Counted from the stretch's first letter, positions 1 through 8,617 are shown. The stretch: 32,520 nucleotides of DNA from Streptomyces pseudovenezuelae (GCF_001513955.1 NZ_KQ948147.1:886574-919093); one strand, 5' to 3'. The notes: generated by a model not told the origin, from the sequence alone. A program made the numbers and translations.

Positions 1-81
1 TGGCGGGACGCGGTTGCCTCCGGCGCAGCCTGCGTGGCTGCCGCGCCCGTCGCAGTGGTCGGCGATACGACCGCCACGTGA
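1..81 (+). CDS. C-terminal end of a gene entering from the left (possibly a PfkB-family sugar kinase)
   Basis: Frame 1 is open from the first base and stops at TGA 79-81, giving 26 residues that end in VVGDTTAT. Third positions are mostly G or C (22 of 26 codons), as in a real Streptomyces gene. The segment WRDAVASGAACVAA resembles the last helix of PfkB/ribokinase-family kinases such as 1-phosphofructokinase, where an AVA-GAA pattern precedes a short tail. That assignment is pattern recognition on very few residues. The gene points toward alkB, and the hairpin at 184-216 lies between them. Confidence 0.4.
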   Translation, partial: WRDAVASGAACVAAAPVAVVGDTTAT

Positions 82-183
82 CCGGCGCGCCCCCCGACAC
101 CCGCGCCCCGGGCTCCGGCCCGCCGGCGCATGGGCCGGTCGACCGTCCTCCCTGTCTTCCCCGTCCGACCCCCGGAGGGACGA

Positions 184-216
184 GGCTGCCTCCGGCACCG
201 TCCGCCGGAGGCAGCC
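184..216. terminator. Hairpin between convergent genes, likely bidirectional terminator
   Basis: A perfect 13-bp stem (GGCTGCCTCCGGC, 184-196, with 204-216) closes a 7-base loop. It lies between the partial gene ending at 81 and the alkB stop at 250. There is no T-run, which is common for Streptomyces terminators. Confidence 0.7.
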
Positions 217-249
217 CCCGCGTGCGGCCGAGGCAGCCGCCTCTCCGCC

Positions 250-879
250 TCAGTGCACGCCGTGCGGGCGGAACTGGATGCTGATGCGCGGTCCCGTCGC
301 GCGCGTGGACTTCGGTACGGCGTGCTCCCAGGTGCGCTGGCAGGAGCCGCCCATCACGATCAGGTCGCCGTGGCCCAGCGGCCGCCGCACCGTCTCGCCG
401 CCCCCACGCGCCGGCCGCAGCAGCAGATCGCGTGGCGCGCCGACGGAGAGGATCGCGACCATGGTGTCGTGGCTGCCGCCGCGCCCGCCCCGGTCGCCGT
501 GCCAGGCGACGCTGTCCCGGCCGTCGCGGTAGTGGCAGAGCCCCGCCGTGGTGAACGGCTCGCCGAGCTCGTCGGCGTAGTGCGCGGTGAGCGCGTCGCG
601 CGCCTCGGTGAGCACGGGATGCGGCAGCTCGTCGTCCCTTCCGTAGAAGGCGAGCAGTCGCGGGACGTCGACGACGTGGTCGTACATCGTGCGGCGCTCC
701 GCACGCCAGGGCACGTCCGCGGCCAGCTGTTCGAACAGGATGTCCGAGCCGCCGAGCCAGCCCGGCAGTACGTCGATCCAGGCGCCGTGGGCGAGCACGG
801 TACGGCGGATCCCGTCGAGGGTGCCGAGCCGGAGCTGGTCGGTCTGGTCGAAGAGGGAGCCCTGGAGGTGCGCGGTCAT
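250..879 (-). CDS. AlkB-like Fe(II)/2-oxoglutarate-dependent dioxygenase
   Basis: This 209-aa protein belongs to the AlkB family, which oxidatively removes alkyl groups from damaged DNA or RNA bases using Fe(II), oxygen and 2-oxoglutarate. The metal triad is visible as HGD (H127, D129) and distal H186 in TWEHAVPK. The 2-oxoglutarate site is the RxxxxxR motif RISIQFR (R198, R204) near the C-terminus. Length matches single-domain bacterial AlkB proteins. The ATG at 879 is preceded by AGGAG at a rather long distance of about 12 bases. It is transcribed divergently from the TetR gene at 993, and the tandem palindromes at 944-978 lie between them, so the regulator could also affect alkB. Family assignment is secure; the exact substrate is not readable. 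Confidence 0.92.
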   Translation of the reverse strand: MTAHLQGSLFDQTDQLRLGTLDGIRRTVLAHGAWIDVLPGWLGGSDILFEQLAADVPWRAERRTMYDHVVDVPRLLAFYGRDDELPHPVLTEARDALTAHYADELGEPFTTAGLCHYRDGRDSVAWHGDRGGRGGSHDTMVAILSVGAPRDLLLRPARGGGETVRRPLGHGDLIVMGGSCQRTWEHAVPKSTRATGPRISIQFRPHGVH

Positions 880-943
880 GAATCCAGCGTACTCCTAATT
901 CGAAAATCTGTTCCCATGGGTTTCCGGCGGGGCCAGACCCTTT

Positions 944-978
944 CGATACATCGATGTATCGGATACGTTGATGTATCG
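944..978. promoter_or_regulatory. Two tandem palindromic operators upstream of the TetR gene
   Basis: GATACATCGATGTATC (945-960; the perfect palindrome extends to 944-961) is followed by GATACGTTGATGTATC (962-977), an exact 17-bp shift. They end about 15 bases before the TetR start at 993 and are the obvious sites for autoregulation. The ribosome site GGAGG is at 982-986. Confidence 0.75.
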
Positions 979-992
979 AACGGAGGGCCGAC

Positions 993-1619
993 ATGACGGT
1001 GGAGGAGACGACCAGGCGCGTGACCAAGCGCCGGGTCCGCACGCGCGCCAACCTCCTGGACGCGGCGTTCTCGGTGTTCGCCGCCAAGGGCTTCGGCCGG
1101 GTGTCGATCGAGGAGGTCTGCGAGGCCGCCGGATACAGCCGCGGAGCCTTCTACTCGAACTTCGACAGTCTCGACGAGCTGTTCTTCGCGCTCTACCGGC
1201 AGCGCGCCGACCTGATCGCCGATCAGGTCTCCGGAGCCCTCGCCCTCGACGGCCCCGGCCTCGACGTGCCGGCCGCCGTCGACCGGGTCACCGAGGTGCT
1301 GCTCCTGGACCGCGACTGGCTCCTCGTGAAGACCGACTTCCTGGTGCACGCGGCCCGCGCGCCCGAGGTCGCCCGGACCCTGCTCGAACACCGGGCCCGG
1401 CTCCGGCGCGCCATCGCCGACCGGCTGGCACGCACACGTGGGCACGCCGAACTGCCCGCCGTGCTGGTGGACGTCGAGGGCGCCGCCCACGCGGTGGTCG
1501 CCGCCTACGACGGGGTCACCGTCCAACTGCTGCTGGACGGGGACCTGGAGCGGGCCCGCGTCTGGCTGAAACAACTGCTCACCGCGCTGCTCACCGACGG
1601 CAGCGACACCACCGTATGA
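993..1619 (+). CDS. TetR/AcrR-family transcriptional regulator
   Basis: This 208-aa protein has the standard TetR layout: an N-terminal three-helix DNA-binding domain (about residues 18-64) with the recognition region SIEEVCEAAGYSRGAFYSNF, then a helical ligand-binding domain. The ATG at 993 has GGAGG at 982-986. Two tandem palindromes immediately upstream suggest it represses its own operon. The FAD dehydrogenase starts 17 bases after its stop, so that enzyme is the probable co-regulated target, with the divergent alkB a second candidate. Neither ligand nor target can be read from the sequence. Confidence 0.93.
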   Translation: MTVEETTRRVTKRRVRTRANLLDAAFSVFAAKGFGRVSIEEVCEAAGYSRGAFYSNFDSLDELFFALYRQRADLIADQVSGALALDGPGLDVPAAVDRVTEVLLLDRDWLLVKTDFLVHAARAPEVARTLLEHRARLRRAIADRLARTRGHAELPAVLVDVEGAAHAVVAAYDGVTVQLLLDGDLERARVWLKQLLTALLTDGSDTTV

Positions 1620-1636
1620 GGGAAGGGACGGTCGCC

Positions 1637-3310
1637 ATGGATGCCGACGTCATCGTCGTCGGAGCGGGGCTCGCGGGCCTGGTCGCCGCGCACGAGCTCA
1701 CCAGCCGCGGCAGGAGGGTCGCGCTGGTCGACCAGGAGAACGCCGCCAACCTCGGCGGCCAGGCCTTCTGGTCCTTCGGCGGGCTCTTCCTCGTCGACTC
1801 CCCGGAACAGCGGCGCCTGGGCATCAAGGACTCCTTCGACCTCGCCTGGAACGACTGGCAGGGCAGCGCGCAGTTCGACCGCGTCGAGGACGAGGACTCC
1901 TGGGCGGTGCGCTGGGCGCGCGCCTACGTCGAGTTCGCGGCCGGCGAGAAGCGGTCCTGGCTGGAGGGGCACGGCATCAAGTTCCTGCCCACCGTCGGCT
2001 GGGCCGAGCGCGGCGACCTCACCGCCCACGGTCACGGCAACTCCGTGCCCCGCTTCCATGTCGCCTGGGGCACCGGTACCGGAGTGGTCGAGCCGTTCGT
2101 CGGGTACGCCAAGCAGGCCGCGCGGGACGGGCTGCTGACCTTCTACCACCGCCACCAGGTCGACGAGCTCGTCGTCGAGGAGGGCGCCGCGCGCGGGGTG
2201 CGCGGCACGGTCCTGGCCGAGGACAACTCCGCGCGCGGTGTGGCCTCCAGCCGCGAGCGCGTCGGCGACTTCGAGCTCACCGCCCGGGCCGTCGTCGTCA
2301 CCACCGGCGGCATCGGCGCCAACCACGACATCGTCCGCCGTTACTGGCCCGAGCGGCTCGGCACCCCGCCCGCCGAGATGGTCACCGGCGTGCCCGCCTA
2401 CGTGGACGGCCGGATGCTCGACATCAGCGCGGACGCGGGCGTCCGCCTGGTCAACCGCGACCGCATGTGGCACTACACCGAGGGCATCCAGAACTGGGAC
2501 CCGATCTGGCCCGGCCACGGCATCCGCATCCTGCCCGGCCCGTCCTCCATGTGGTTCGACGCCCTCGGCCGCAGGCTGCCCGAGCCCTGCCTGCCCGGCT
2601 ACGACACCCTCAGCACCCTCAGGCACCTGCGCACCACCGAGGACATCGCGGAGCACGACCACTCCTGGTTCGTCCTCACCCAGAAGATCATCGAGAAGGA
2701 GTTCGCGCTCTCGGGCTCCGAGCAGAACCCGGACATCACCGCCAAGGACCGCGCCGGCTTCCTCAAGGAGCGCGTCCTCGGCAAGGGCGCGCCGGGACCG
2801 GTCGACGCGTTCCTGCGCAAGGGCGCGGACTTCGTGACCGCCCCGAACCTGGAACAGCTCGTCGAGAAGATGAACGGTCTCACCGACAAGGCACTCCTGG
2901 ACGCCGCGGGCCTCCGCCGCCAGATCGAGGCCCGCGACCTCCAGATCGCCAACTCCTACAGCAAGGACGCCCAGGTGCAGGGCATCCGCAACGCCCGCCG
3001 CTACATCGGCGACCGCCTCGGCCGGGTCGCCACCCCGCACCGCCTCCTCGACCCGGCCGCCGGCCCCCTGATCGGTGTCAAGCTGCACATCCTGACCCGC
3101 AAGACCCTCGGCGGCATCCAGACCGACCTCGACTCCCGCGCCCTGGGAACCGACGGCCGGCCCCTCGACGGGCTGTACGCGGCGGGCGAGGTCGCCGGCT
3201 TCGGCGGCGGCGGGGTCCACGGCTACAACGCGCTGGAGGGCACCTTCCTCGGCGGCTGCCTCTTCTCCGGGCGCGCGGCGGGCCGGGCGGCGGCGAAGCA
3301 GGTCGGCTAG
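1637..3310 (+). CDS. FAD-binding dehydrogenase (COG3573-like, fumarate reductase/KstD superfamily)
   Basis: This 557-aa flavoprotein starts with a dinucleotide-binding motif VVGAGLAGL (G9, G11, G14) and ends with the flavin-closing segment GLYAAGEVAGFGGGGVHG around residues 511-528, as in the FAD_binding_2 family of fumarate reductases and 3-ketosteroid dehydrogenases. The closest group I recognise is the predicted FAD-binding dehydrogenases of COG3573. The ATG at 1637 is chosen because residue 2 onward begins the Rossmann strand; GGAAGGGA at 1621-1628 is a possible ribosome site. It follows the TetR gene by 17 bases and is probably in its operon. There is no signal peptide, so it should be cytoplasmic. 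The substrate is unknown. Its stop overlaps that of the converging DUF488 gene by 4 bases. Confidence 0.88.
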   Translation: MDADVIVVGAGLAGLVAAHELTSRGRRVALVDQENAANLGGQAFWSFGGLFLVDSPEQRRLGIKDSFDLAWNDWQGSAQFDRVEDEDSWAVRWARAYVEFAAGEKRSWLEGHGIKFLPTVGWAERGDLTAHGHGNSVPRFHVAWGTGTGVVEPFVGYAKQAARDGLLTFYHRHQVDELVVEEGAARGVRGTVLAEDNSARGVASSRERVGDFELTARAVVVTTGGIGANHDIVRRYWPERLGTPPAEMVTGVPAYVDGRMLDISADAGVRLVNRDRMWHYTEGIQNWDPIWPGHGIRILPGPSSMWFDALGRRLPEPCLPGYDTLSTLRHLRTTEDIAEHDHSWFVLTQKIIEKEFALSGSEQNPDITAKDRAGFLKERVLGKGAPGPVDAFLRKGADFVTAPNLEQLVEKMNGLTDKALLDAAGLRRQIEARDLQIANSYSKDAQVQGIRNARRYIGDRLGRVATPHRLLDPAAGPLIGVKLHILTRKTLGGIQTDLDSRALGTDGRPLDGLYAAGEVAGFGGGGVHGYNALEGTFLGGCLFSGRAAGRAAAKQVG

Positions 3311-3657
3311 GACCCCAGCAGGCGCACCAGCACGGTGGCGTGGCTCTGCTCCGGCGTCTTCGACGCGGTCAGCAGGGTCACGTCACCCCGGCCCGCCAGC
3401 TCCCGGACGCGGTCGAGCAGTCCCGCCGCCTCGGGATCGGCCAGCTCCGCCTCGTACCGCTCGGCGAACTCCTCGTAGGAGCCCTCGCCCGCGTGGTACC
3501 AGCGGCGCAGCTCGGTCGACGGGGTGAGCGCCTTCGGCCACTCGTCGACGCGGGCCGCTTCCTTGGACAGGCCGCGCGGCCACAACCGGTCGACCAGGAC
3601 GCGGACGCCGTCCTCGGGCTCGGGGGGTTCGTAGACACGGCGGACGCGCACGCTCAC
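3307..3657 (-). CDS. DUF488 family protein
   Basis: This 116-aa protein has the DUF488 signature: VRRVYEPPEPEDGVRVLVDR followed by LWPRGLSKE, then VTLLTASKTPEQSHA near the C-terminus. Length is typical for the family, whose biochemical role is not established. The GTG start at 3657 has GAGAGG six bases upstream. It converges with the FAD dehydrogenase, the two stops sharing CTAG at 3307-3310, so the transcripts are antisense at their ends. Confidence 0.9.
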   Translation of the reverse strand: MSVRVRRVYEPPEPEDGVRVLVDRLWPRGLSKEAARVDEWPKALTPSTELRRWYHAGEGSYEEFAERYEAELADPEAAGLLDRVRELAGRGDVTLLTASKTPEQSHATVLVRLLGS

Positions 3658-3799
3658 GGGCGGCCTCTCGACGAAGTGACGACTGCGTCGGGAGCGTACT
3701 GCGGAGCCCGTCGCGACTTGACCTGATCAAGGGTGAGTTGCGGGGGAGGGGGCCTTTAGTGTGAAGCGGTTGTCCACCCCCCGACCTGTAGGAGAGCAC

Positions 3800-5185
3800 G
3801 TGCCGAAGGCCGTCAGACGCACCTTCGTCCTCGTCACCACCCCCGTGGCCCTCGCCGCCCTGCTCGGGGCCGCCGCGCCGGCGTCGACGGGCTCGCCCGG
3901 AGCCGGCGACCCCTACTTCCCGCTCGCCGGGAACGGCGGCTACCACGTCGGCCACTACGATCTGACGCTCCGTTACGACACCGGCAGCGGTCGTCTCGAC
4001 GGGAAGGCGGTCCTCACCGCCCGCGCCACCGAGCGCCTGACGCGCTTCGACCTCGACTTCACGGGGCTGACCGTCACGGGCCTGACGGTCGGAAAGGCCA
4101 AGGCCGGGTTCCGCCGCTCCGGACAGGAACTCGTCGTCACCCCGCAGCGCGCCCTGCGCAAGGGGGAGCGATTCACCGTCACCGTGACCTACCAGGGGAA
4201 GCCCGCCCCCGTCACCGACCCGGACGGCTCGCTCGACGGCTGGATTGCCACCGACGACGGAGCCTTCGTCGCAGGGGAACCGCAGGGGGCGATGACCTGG
4301 TTCCCGGCCAACAACCACCCCACGGACAAGTCGTCGTACGACTTCACGATCACCGTCCCCCAGGGGCGCACCGCGGTCGCCAACGGCGTCCTGTTCTCCC
4401 GGCGGACCGTGCACGGCAGGACCACGTTCCGCTGGCACCAGAGCGAGCCCATGGCCGCCTACCTGGCCACCGCGACCGTCGGCAAGTTCAAGGTGGAGCA
4501 GTTCACCACCGGGAACGGCATCCGCGTCTACAACGCCGTCGACGCGCGCGAGGCCGCCGCCTCGGCACCCGTGCTCAAGAAGCTGCCCTCCGTCCTGGAG
4601 TGGGAGAGCAAGCTCTTCGGGCCCTACCCGTTCCGCGCCGCCGGATCGATCGTGGACCACGCCCACAACGTGGGCTACGCGCTGGAGACCCAGAGCCGTC
4701 CGGTCTACGACCGCGCGCCCGACCTGAGCACCCTCGTCCACGAGAACGCCCACCAGTGGTTCGGCGACTCCGTCTCGCTCACCTCCTGGAAGGACATCTG
4801 GCTCAACGAGGGCTTCGCGACCTACACGGAGTGGCTCTACGCCGAGCAGCACGGCGGCGACAGCGCGCAGAAGACCTTCGACGCCCTGTACGCGAAACCC
4901 GCGAGCGACGGCCTGTGGGAGTTCCCGCCCGGCAACCCCGGCAGCGGCGCCAACATCTTCGGCACCCCCGTCTACGCCCGCGGGGCCATGACCCTGCACG
5001 CGCTGCGCACGGCCGTCGGCGACCGGGCGTTCTTCCTGATCCTGCGCGCCTGGGCGTCCGGACACCGCTACGGCCACGGCACCACCGCGCAGTTCGAGCA
5101 CCTCGCGCAGCGGGTGTCGGGCAAGGACCTGGACGGGCTGTTCCGGACCTGGCTGGACACGCCGGGCAAGCCGAACCGACCCTAG
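3800..5185 (+). CDS. Secreted M1-family zinc metallopeptidase, short form
   Basis: The zinc site is explicit: HENAH (H314, E315, H318) and, 18 residues on, NEGFAT with E337, the HExxH-(18)-E arrangement of M1 aminopeptidases. The exopeptidase GAMEN box is replaced by YALETQ. At 461 aa it is about half of PepN and lacks the large C-terminal helical domain; such short forms are common in Streptomyces. The start is GTG 3800, with GGAG at 3791-3794. This puts a signal peptide at the N-terminus: KAVRR, a hydrophobic stretch, then a cleavable AAPAS region. The in-frame GTG at 3761 would add 13 residues and has a poorer ribosome site. The enzyme should act outside the cell. The L,D-transpeptidase follows after 41 bases, so they may be co-transcribed. 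Confidence 0.9.
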   Translation: MPKAVRRTFVLVTTPVALAALLGAAAPASTGSPGAGDPYFPLAGNGGYHVGHYDLTLRYDTGSGRLDGKAVLTARATERLTRFDLDFTGLTVTGLTVGKAKAGFRRSGQELVVTPQRALRKGERFTVTVTYQGKPAPVTDPDGSLDGWIATDDGAFVAGEPQGAMTWFPANNHPTDKSSYDFTITVPQGRTAVANGVLFSRRTVHGRTTFRWHQSEPMAAYLATATVGKFKVEQFTTGNGIRVYNAVDAREAAASAPVLKKLPSVLEWESKLFGPYPFRAAGSIVDHAHNVGYALETQSRPVYDRAPDLSTLVHENAHQWFGDSVSLTSWKDIWLNEGFATYTEWLYAEQHGGDSAQKTFDALYAKPASDGLWEFPPGNPGSGANIFGTPVYARGAMTLHALRTAVGDRAFFLILRAWASGHRYGHGTTAQFEHLAQRVSGKDLDGLFRTWLDTPGKPNRP

Positions 5186-5226
5186 AAGCTGACGAGTTCC
5201 TTACAACTGTCGGCCACAGTCGTTTC

Positions 5227-5970
5227 ATGATCACACGCAGAACCCATGTCACTCTGCTCGCCGCATCCCTGCTTCTCACCGGATGCGGCGGCGGAGCCGT
5301 GGCCGGGACGGCGAGCATGCCCACGCCGTCCCGGGAACCGTCGCCGCCCGCTCCCTCGCCGGAGAGCTCCGTCGAGGTCGCACCCCGGCAGATACCAGGG
5401 CTCGGCCCGAAGACGTGGGCGAGAATCCCGGCCGGCACCCGGCAGGCCGTCGTGGTCACCGGGCAGGGCCGCGACTCGCCGGACTCCACCGTGGTCCTCT
5501 ACCAGCGCACGGCGGCCGGCTGGCGGGCCGGCGCGCAATGGCCCGCCCACAACGCCCTCAAGGGCTGGTCCGACCACCACCTGGCCGGCGACCTGCGCTC
5601 ACCGATCGGCGTGTTCACCCTCACCGACGCCGGAGGGCTGCTGAAGGACCCCGGCACCAGGCTGACGTACGACCGCGGTGTCGGCTTCACCTCGCCCGGC
5701 ACGGGCTTCGAGGGCGAACCGCTCGCCGGGTCCTTCGACTACGTGATCGCCATCAACTACAACCGGCGGCCCGGCACGTCACCGCTGGACTGGACCCGGC
5801 CCATGGGCGCCGGGCGCGGCGGCGGGATATGGCTGCACGTCGACCACGGCGGTCCCACCCACGGGTGCGTGAGCATCGCCGAGAAGCACATGAAGGAACT
5901 GCTGCTCACCCTGGACCCCGCCCTGCGTCCCGTCGTCGTCATGGGCGACGCCAAGTCCCTCGCCCGCTGA
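5227..5970 (+). CDS. L,D-transpeptidase (YkuD domain) lipoprotein
   Basis: This 247-aa protein begins with a lipoprotein signal peptide: TRR, a hydrophobic run, then lipobox LLTGC with C20 as the lipidated residue. A Pro/Ser-rich linker (about residues 30-55) leads to a YkuD catalytic domain with the active-site segment HGGPTHGCVSI, catalytic C214 and H212. Such enzymes form 3-3 crosslinks in peptidoglycan or attach proteins to it, and this one should sit on the outer face of the membrane. The ATG at 5227 has no clear ribosome site. The response regulator starts 19 bases after its stop, so enzyme and two-component system look like one operon. Some YkuD homologues lack transpeptidase activity, so the reaction is inferred. 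Confidence 0.88.
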   Translation: MITRRTHVTLLAASLLLTGCGGGAVAGTASMPTPSREPSPPAPSPESSVEVAPRQIPGLGPKTWARIPAGTRQAVVVTGQGRDSPDSTVVLYQRTAAGWRAGAQWPAHNALKGWSDHHLAGDLRSPIGVFTLTDAGGLLKDPGTRLTYDRGVGFTSPGTGFEGEPLAGSFDYVIAINYNRRPGTSPLDWTRPMGAGRGGGIWLHVDHGGPTHGCVSIAEKHMKELLLTLDPALRPVVVMGDAKSLAR

Positions 5971-5989
5971 AGCGCTTAGGATCCGCCGG

Positions 5990-6691
5990 GTGTGCGCACA
6001 TGTGCTGGTCGCCGAGGACGACGAGATGCAGGCCGAACTGATACGGCGGTCCCTGCTCGCGGAGGGCCACACGGCCACCGTGGTCCACGACGGCCGGGCC
6101 GCCCTGGACGCGGCCCGGCGGGTCGCCCCCGACCTCGTCGTCCTGGACCTGATGCTGCCGGTGATCGACGGCTTCGGCGTGTGCCGGGTGCTGCGCCGCG
6201 ACGCGGACATCCCCGTCGTGATGCTCACCGCACGCTCCGACGAGGACGACGTCCTGCTGGGCCTGGAACTGGGCGCCGACGACTACATGACCAAGCCCTA
6301 CAGCCCACGCGAGCTGATGGCCCGCATCCGGACCGTCCTCAGACGCAGCGGACGGGGTGCCGAGTCCGGCCGGCGTGAGGATCCCGCCGTCCGCGCCGGA
6401 GACCTCGCCGTGGACCCCGTACGGCACGAAGTGCGGTGCGACGGGGCGCCGGTGGAGGTCACTCCAGCCGAGTTCGAGATCCTGCTGGCCATGGTCGCCG
6501 AGCCCGAACGGGTCTTCTCGCGGCGGCAGTTGCTGGAGATCACCCGGGGCACCGACCGGGCCTCCACCGAACGGGCCGTGGACGTCCACATCATGAACCT
6601 GCGCCGCAAGATCGAGGCCGATCCGCGCCGCCCGGCGCGACTGCTGACGGTGTTCGGCGTGGGCTACAAGCTCAGCGGCGGCCGCGGATGA
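5990..6691 (+). CDS. OmpR/PhoB-family response regulator
   Basis: This 233-aa protein has an N-terminal receiver domain with acidic pocket E9, D10, D11, phosphorylation site D53 in LVVLDLMLP, T80 and K102 in TKPY. A winged-helix DNA-binding domain (about residues 130-230) ends in VFGVGYKL. The start is GTG 5990, with AGGA eight bases upstream, because the receiver strand begins almost at once. Its stop overlaps the kinase start by 4 bases (ATGA), so the two are translationally coupled. The upstream L,D-transpeptidase suggests a cell-envelope signal or output; that is inference from position. Confidence 0.95.
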   Translation: MCAHVLVAEDDEMQAELIRRSLLAEGHTATVVHDGRAALDAARRVAPDLVVLDLMLPVIDGFGVCRVLRRDADIPVVMLTARSDEDDVLLGLELGADDYMTKPYSPRELMARIRTVLRRSGRGAESGRREDPAVRAGDLAVDPVRHEVRCDGAPVEVTPAEFEILLAMVAEPERVFSRRQLLEITRGTDRASTERAVDVHIMNLRRKIEADPRRPARLLTVFGVGYKLSGGRG

Positions 6692-8505
6692 GCGCGCGGA
6701 TACCCCTGCACAAGCGATTGCTGGTCCGCCTGCTGATCACGTCCGGGCTCATCGCCGTGTGCTCGGTGGCCGCGACGGCCTGGCTGGCCGTGGCGACCAC
6801 CACCCAGGCCCTGCGCGAGGAACAGGGACAGGCACTCGCCGACGACATGGACGTCCTCGCCGAACTGAGCGGGTACGCGGCGACCCACCCCGACTGGACC
6901 GGGGTGGCCGCCACCGTGCGGAAGCTGTCCGCGAGGACCGGCCGGCGCATCGCCCTGACCGCCGCGGACCGCCGGGTCATCGCCGACTCCGCGCCGCCCG
7001 GCACCTCCCTGCCCCCGAGCGCGGCCGCCGCCGTCGACCCGCTGCACACCGACACCTACAGCGAGCGCGGCGCCCAGATCTCGGGCATCGATCCGCGAGC
7101 GGTGGGCCCGTACCGGCTCACCGAGGCGGAACGCCTCAAGGTCGCCGCCCTGGCCCGCAAGCGGCAGCTCTGCTTCTCCCGGTTCGGTGTGGAGACCAGC
7201 CTGAGCCGCGCGCCGAGCGGACGGACCGTCCTCACCGACGACGACAGCGGCTCCGAGCCCGACTACGTGCCCGACGCCTGCGCCGACGGACTGCTCAACA
7301 CGCCCACGCCGACCGAGCAGACGGCGGTCAAGGCGCTCCAGGGGCTCGCCCGCGACTGCCTGACCAAGGCGGGCCTCGACCCCCGGTCCGCCGCGCTGCT
7401 GGGGACCCCACCGACCGGCCTTGACCTGCGCACTCCCGCCCCCGGCAAGCTCGCCGCCAAGGAGGCGCGCCTGGTCCAGCCCTGCCTCGACCAGGCCCGC
7501 CGCGCCCAGCTCGACCCGTACGTGGCACCGGTGGCCGAACTCTTCCTGGGCACGGGGGACACCCCCGCCGTGCTGTTCGACATGTCCCCCGCCAACAAGG
7601 CCAAGGTCGTCGGCACCGCGTCGCTCGTGCTCGCCGTCACCGTCGCCGCGACCGCCCTGGTCGCCACCCGGCTGGTGCGGCCCCTGCGCGCGCTCACCGC
7701 GGCGGCCCAGCAGCCGCCAGAACTCCATGTGCGGGTCCCCGTCACCACCCGGGACGAGACCGGCATCCTCGCCGTCGCCTTCAACGACCTCACCGAGCGC
7801 CGTGAGCGCCTGGAGGCCCAGCGCAAGGCGATGGTCAGCGACATCGCCCACGAACTGCGCAGCCCGCTCACCAACATCCGCGGCTGGCTCGAAGTGACCC
7901 GGGACGGGCTCGTCGACCCCGACCCGGCCCTGCTCGCCTCCCTGCACGACGAGGCCCTGGTCCTGCAGCGTGTCATCGACGACCTCCAGGACCTCGCGGA
8001 CGCCGACGCCGGCACCCTGCGCCTGCACCGGGAGCCCGTCCGCTGCGACGAACTCCTCCAGCAGGTCGCCGCGGCCCACCGCGTCGCCGCCGACGCGGGC
8101 CGGGTCGAACTGCGCACCGACGTCGGCGGCGAGCCCTGGCTGGACGCCGACCCGGTCCGTATGCGGCAGGCGCTCGGCAACCTGGTGTCCAACGCGCTGC
8201 GCCACACCCCGGCCGGCGGCTCGGTCGCCCTGTCCGCGCGCCGGGACGGCGACGAGATCGTCCTGGAGGTCGCCGACACCGGTACCGGCATCGCGCCCGA
8301 CGAACTCCCGCACGTCTTCGAGCGGTTCTGGCGCGCGGAGAAGTCCCGCAGCCGTCGTACCGGTGGCTCGGGACTGGGCCTGCCCATCGTCCGACACCTG
8401 GCCGCGGCCCATGACGGAACGGTCGCCGCAGCGAGCGAGCCCGGCACCGGCAGCGTCTTCACGCTCCGGATGCCGGGGGGCCAGGCGCCCCGTCCGGACG
8501 CCTGA
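6688..8505 (+). CDS. Membrane sensor histidine kinase with four-cysteine extracytoplasmic domain
   Basis: This 605-aa kinase partners the overlapping response regulator. Transmembrane helices lie at about residues 11-35 and 307-328, with a HAMP linker to about 380. The H-box is SDIAHELRSPLTN (H388), followed by the N-box (LGNLVSNALRHTP), G1 (VADTGTGIAPDE), F (FERFWR) and G2 (GSGLGLPIV) motifs of a HATPase domain. The sensor between the two helices is large (about 270 aa) and contains exactly four cysteines, C162, C198, C224 and C266, enough for two disulfides. I do not recognise its fold. Its stimulus is unknown; the operon context points to the cell wall. Confidence 0.95.
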   Translation: MSARIPLHKRLLVRLLITSGLIAVCSVAATAWLAVATTTQALREEQGQALADDMDVLAELSGYAATHPDWTGVAATVRKLSARTGRRIALTAADRRVIADSAPPGTSLPPSAAAAVDPLHTDTYSERGAQISGIDPRAVGPYRLTEAERLKVAALARKRQLCFSRFGVETSLSRAPSGRTVLTDDDSGSEPDYVPDACADGLLNTPTPTEQTAVKALQGLARDCLTKAGLDPRSAALLGTPPTGLDLRTPAPGKLAAKEARLVQPCLDQARRAQLDPYVAPVAELFLGTGDTPAVLFDMSPANKAKVVGTASLVLAVTVAATALVATRLVRPLRALTAAAQQPPELHVRVPVTTRDETGILAVAFNDLTERRERLEAQRKAMVSDIAHELRSPLTNIRGWLEVTRDGLVDPDPALLASLHDEALVLQRVIDDLQDLADADAGTLRLHREPVRCDELLQQVAAAHRVAADAGRVELRTDVGGEPWLDADPVRMRQALGNLVSNALRHTPAGGSVALSARRDGDEIVLEVADTGTGIAPDELPHVFERFWRAEKSRSRRTGGSGLGLPIVRHLAAAHDGTVAAASEPGTGSVFTLRMPGGQAPRPDA

Positions 8506-8589
8506 TTCCGCGCGTGGCATGCGGCGGGAATCCCGTAGGCCCGCGAGAGGAGAGGGAGATCGGGAGACGCGCGTGCCGGACGGGACACC

Positions 8590-8617
8590 GAACGGGCCCG
8601 GTGGACCGGACCCGTTC
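8590..8617. terminator. Hairpin between convergent kinase and WhiB genes
   Basis: GAACGGG...CCCGTTC: 13 pairs with one mismatch around a 2-base centre, lying between the kinase stop (8505) and the WhiB stop (8629). Placement suits a bidirectional terminator. The rest of 8506-8628 shows nothing else. Confidence 0.65.

Noticed and set aside
968..3310. Apparent 780-aa fusion reading through the TetR gene into the FAD dehydrogenase
   Set aside because: The first part is out of frame with the TetR gene and is Arg-rich nonsense; the real dehydrogenase starts at ATG 1637 at its Rossmann strand.
5206..5220. ACTGT-N5-ACAGT inverted repeat upstream of the L,D-transpeptidase
   Set aside because: Five-base arms are expected by chance at this frequency, and no promoter elements accompany it.
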